Origin: Lineus longissimus
Taxonomy: Eukaryota > Nemertea > Pilidiophora > Heteronemertea > Lineidae
Assembly (NCBI RefSeq): GCF_910592395.1
Contig: NC_088318.1
Coordinates: forward strand, 14,076,349-14,140,348
Direction of reading: 5' to 3'
Length of the DNA: 64,000 nt
Under the pieces are notes generated by a model that worked only from the letters and a program-made list of their open reading frames with translations, was not told the DNA's origin and searched no databases. Below are positions 60,867 to 64,000 of the stretch, piece by piece. The translations under genes and the position numbers were made by a program. The stretch's first letter is position 1, and every line of letters starts with the position of its first letter.

Positions 60867-63151
60867 TGTAGATTTTGTAACATTGGACACTTTCTCCAAG
60901 GAACATACTTTTCTTCTGCAGTATCTGCAGACAGCAATCCTACCAACATTTGCTACTGTTTCATTGTCGATTCCTTCCTCAGCAACCTCTTCTGCCTCAT
61001 TGATCCACCCTTGTCACTTTCACACCCAGTGAGCAGCGCGCGCCGCGACATCACATTAATAACCGTGAATGACGAGTTAATTGCGCGGATAATACCAAAT
61101 ATTTAAATTAAGTTATCAACCAGGAGGAAGATATTGATAAAATAATAATCAATGTATCTCGGTAGAGCGTGATGTGGCGGCTAGAAATATCTGAATCATG
61201 AGCGATGCCATATGTGGTGGACGGGCGACTTTCGATAGTTTTCATGACAAGAAACTGCACAGATGTCGAAAGCTCAGCCTAATGACCTTGACCAGGCCAG
61301 CCGTGTGGGTCCTCCAGTCCTTTTGGTGGAAGAAAGGGACCTCTCTTACGAAGTTGGTTGCTGCACTTTCAGACGGAGCCAGAAAGGGTAAACACAAATG
61401 ATTTTGTCAGTCAACTTGATAAAATTGCTCGGAGCAATATTTCTGAGCGGGTGACGTTGTACATGTGTAAATGAGTATACTTGTACTTGTACTACCCCCT
61501 ACCCTAACCCCCCCCCCGCCCCCCGCTTACATAAGTCCGACGCGAGCATAATGACAGGTGTCCCTGCCTCATCATTCTCACATCATCGCCTCAAGAGGCT
61601 CCAGGATGCGACACAAGACGCTAAAGAGATCTCAGAGTGATCATCGCGCAATAATAGCGCCATATTAATATCATAAAGCGACACCCGTTTAGGTTATTAG
61701 TCCGGTTCGGCGATCAATCAGCAAGAGAAAGACGTAGAAATTGACCTGTCAAAGGAGTAATTTTCCTGCCCTTTGATTAGGTTGCTCACTCTGTGTGTCA
61801 GATCTCACATTAGAGAGGTATAGATTTCAATACGTGTCTGACAACTGGCCGCGATGTCAGTCGCAAATGTCACCTCGTTAACGGATCAAATCGTAACCTC
61901 GCTAATATTGGTAATGAACGTGAGAATACGAATTTCTTTAAGTCTGCAGTTAAATCACAGTGAGCTAACTGTAAACCCGTATACTTCCGTGGTTCTTTCA
62001 CCATTTTTATTTTGACAGATTATCAAACTAAAGCCTTTTTTCTCATTCAATGGTCCGCATTATTCAGGTTATACATGGAGGCTCCACCGTGCTCATCCGG
62101 CTTGTCGGAACGAGGTTGATGTCATTCGAATATTGCGGGAATGTAATTGTAGGCCAGCTCCGCTTCTGTCGACTTATGCACTCCTGCAAATTATTTATCT
62201 GTTTCGATGCCAAGCTTCCGATTCTGCGCCGCCAATTATTTCTGTTCGCTCAAGCGTCACTTGCTCACAGCCTCATTTGGTACTAATTCTTGGGCCAAAG
62301 TATCCATCCAAGATGTCATTTTCGCAAAATTATTAACTTCTAGAGCGGATAAAACAGGGCGGAAAATTCTTAATTCTGTCACTAATGGCGGCTAGTTACG
62401 TTCCGTAGATTGGAAATTATATGTTGATAATGAGAGATCTTTGAGAGGCGCCGGAGCGCTAATTTGCATATTTCTTACATAACCATTTGCATCAAAGCGT
62501 CATTTCGGTTGATTTGATCGAGTATCACCGGTACTTTCTGACTTTTGAGCAATTCAGCGAATCTTACGCGCAGATTTCTGATTTTTGCTTTGAAGAAAAA
62601 GCAAGGCAGATCTGGCAGACGAGAGATTGATGGTGTTTTGGTGCTCTGTTGCGTGGAGAAAGTTGCGCTAGAACAAGAAACGGAAGTCATTCTTTGACGA
62701 GAATGAACGAGGTTTGATTATAGTCGCCAAATCTCTTCAGACGTTGGTCATGGGTAGCTTGCACTCTGGCCTGGCTGCCAACACTGACATGGCAATAGAT
62801 GCACAAGTCATTGCATACAATCTCATGGTTCCGTCCCGCAAAAGCGAACTACATGTACATGTTTATACATGTAACATTGATTATGACAGCCTAACCCAAA
62901 TCTAAGATGGCCGACCTGACTGCCATATTGTACCTGTGGTTTCTTGAGGGGCAAATTCAACTACCAGCCTACAAATTCTTTCCAAAAACTCCTTGCAACC
63001 AGATGAGATTGTGTTGCGCCAGGACACCAAAATGGCATACCCGTCAAAAAGCGCCCATGGAAAGCTGCGCTCACTAAAAGCTTTCCAATGAATGGTAAAT
63101 GGCAATTTTTGTTGCTTTGAACCTTCTGGGACACTTTCTGTTGTCCTACCA

Positions 63152-63181
63152 CTACCAAAGATATCCAAAATATCTTTGGTA
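63152..63181. repeat. 12-bp-arm palindrome
   Basis: TACCAAAGATAT and ATATCTTTGGTA are perfect reverse complements around a short loop (CCAAAA region). The extended palindrome may be a foldback remnant or a paired TCF-like site (ATCTTTG). Its function is unknown. Confidence 0.7.
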
Positions 63182-64000
63182 CCCGATGTAAGTGCCACTT
63201 GGCGGCCATGTTCTTGATGCATATGTCAGGGAACTTTCGAATGTCCATTTTAAAAACTCCAATTCGATTTCAGAGCTTCTATACTTGAGTTCTAAATCAG
63301 AATCTTACATGTATGTATTCATTCTTGTTATAGCTAACTGTCTCGGGCGTCGAACCCCTGCCGACAGAATTTCAATTTCCACCTAATTACCGTGACCTCG
63401 CATACGGAAGGTAAATAGAATATTCAAGATTTTTGCCGGCCGTGGGCGACAGTCGAGATGATCTGATCAGTTTCCTGACATAAAAATGAATAATAGTTTC
63501 CGGTGTCATTTAAACTAATCAGGCTTCCCAGTCCGATTGACACGGGGCATCTCACCAAGAGCGAGTAAGCTCAAAAACGTTTTGTCTTTTAATTACGGAG
63601 TTAAATAACCCCAGCGGTGGATTAAGCCAGACCTCGGATGCACTAGGCAAAGTGGGAGCGCACCAATGTTTCTTTGTGTTGGGTTCGTGCCGGAAATGGG
63701 ACTCGGAACGAGGATGCGATCTTTCGCACCTCTTTTGACAGGAGACACTGCATCCTAAAACCACGTGTGAACAAACTCCGAGAGGTAGTGTGACAATATT
63801 TACCCTCTGGAGCAATAAACCTTCGACGCAAATGGCGAATTAACTTAATCACTCGGAATATGAAGAATATAATGAGCACCCCTAACCTGCCCTGCATCAT
63901 CATTAGGAGACAATGGGGCCATTTGACCCGCATAAATGACATCATATTTGGAAACTGTTCCATCGTCTGCGCAACAATGACAGTCGCCATGACAGTTGAG

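Larger units (their letters stand above)
58625..64000. other. Gene-free flank upstream of sall, distal part
   Basis: No supportable gene, RNA or intact mobile element was found. Contents are a GAC/GAT simple repeat (60814-60866), a C run (61508-61517) and a perfect short palindrome (63152-63181). Frames of 60-130 codons (for example 59656-60048 plus and 63990-63643 minus) show no domain. TCF/LEF-like CTTTGAT occurs near 61770 among other possible sites, but single short motifs are not evidence of an enhancer. Confidence 0.6.

Overview
This window is animal genomic DNA from an invertebrate. It is AT-rich, carries one spliced gene on the minus strand, and has long non-coding stretches holding short repeats and worn transposon pieces. 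Frequent TAGGCCTA-type and ACATGTAC-type words and tRNA-derived SINEs suggest a marine invertebrate, perhaps an ambulacrarian (sea star, sea urchin or acorn worm) or a lophotrochozoan. That placement is only a weak inference.

The one gene I can establish is a spalt/SALL-family zinc-finger transcription factor. Four coding exons were placed by splice sites and homology: 44374-44299, 20059-19151, 11167-10997 and 3371-625, all on the minus strand. All three introns are phase 1 with GT..AG ends, and the joined exons total exactly 3903 nt, giving a 1300-residue protein plus stop. Exon 1 carries the N-terminal SALL repressor peptide. Exon 2 carries a Myc-like nuclear localisation signal, an acidic stretch and the glutamine-rich region. 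Exon 3 and the start of exon 4 share the first finger pair. Exon 4 carries the triplet, two more pairs and a single C-terminal finger, ten C2H2 fingers in all. The N-terminal C2HC finger known from vertebrate SALL proteins is not seen.

Layout: 1-624 is the 3' UTR or downstream flank; 625-3371 is the last coding exon; 3372-10996 is intron 3 with a SINE; 10997-11167 is exon 3; 11168-19150 is intron 2 with a minisatellite full of E-boxes, a GC-rich stem-loop, a LINE 3' end and a foldback MITE; 19151-20059 is exon 2; 20060-44298 is the 24-kb intron 1 with a mariner-like MITE, several tandem repeats and one possible plus-strand terminal exon (39123-39392); 44299-44374 is exon 1, followed by a plausible core promoter near 44437-44482. 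From about 44.5 kb to the end (roughly 19.5 kb upstream of sall) I see no convincing gene, only tandem repeats and low-complexity tracts.

Biologically, the window is one developmental-regulator locus whose large first intron and long gene-free upstream flank are likely to hold its enhancers. I found no clear undescribed multi-gene system. The most unusual points are the missing C2HC finger, the intron that splits the first finger pair, and the unassigned exon-like ORF in intron 1.
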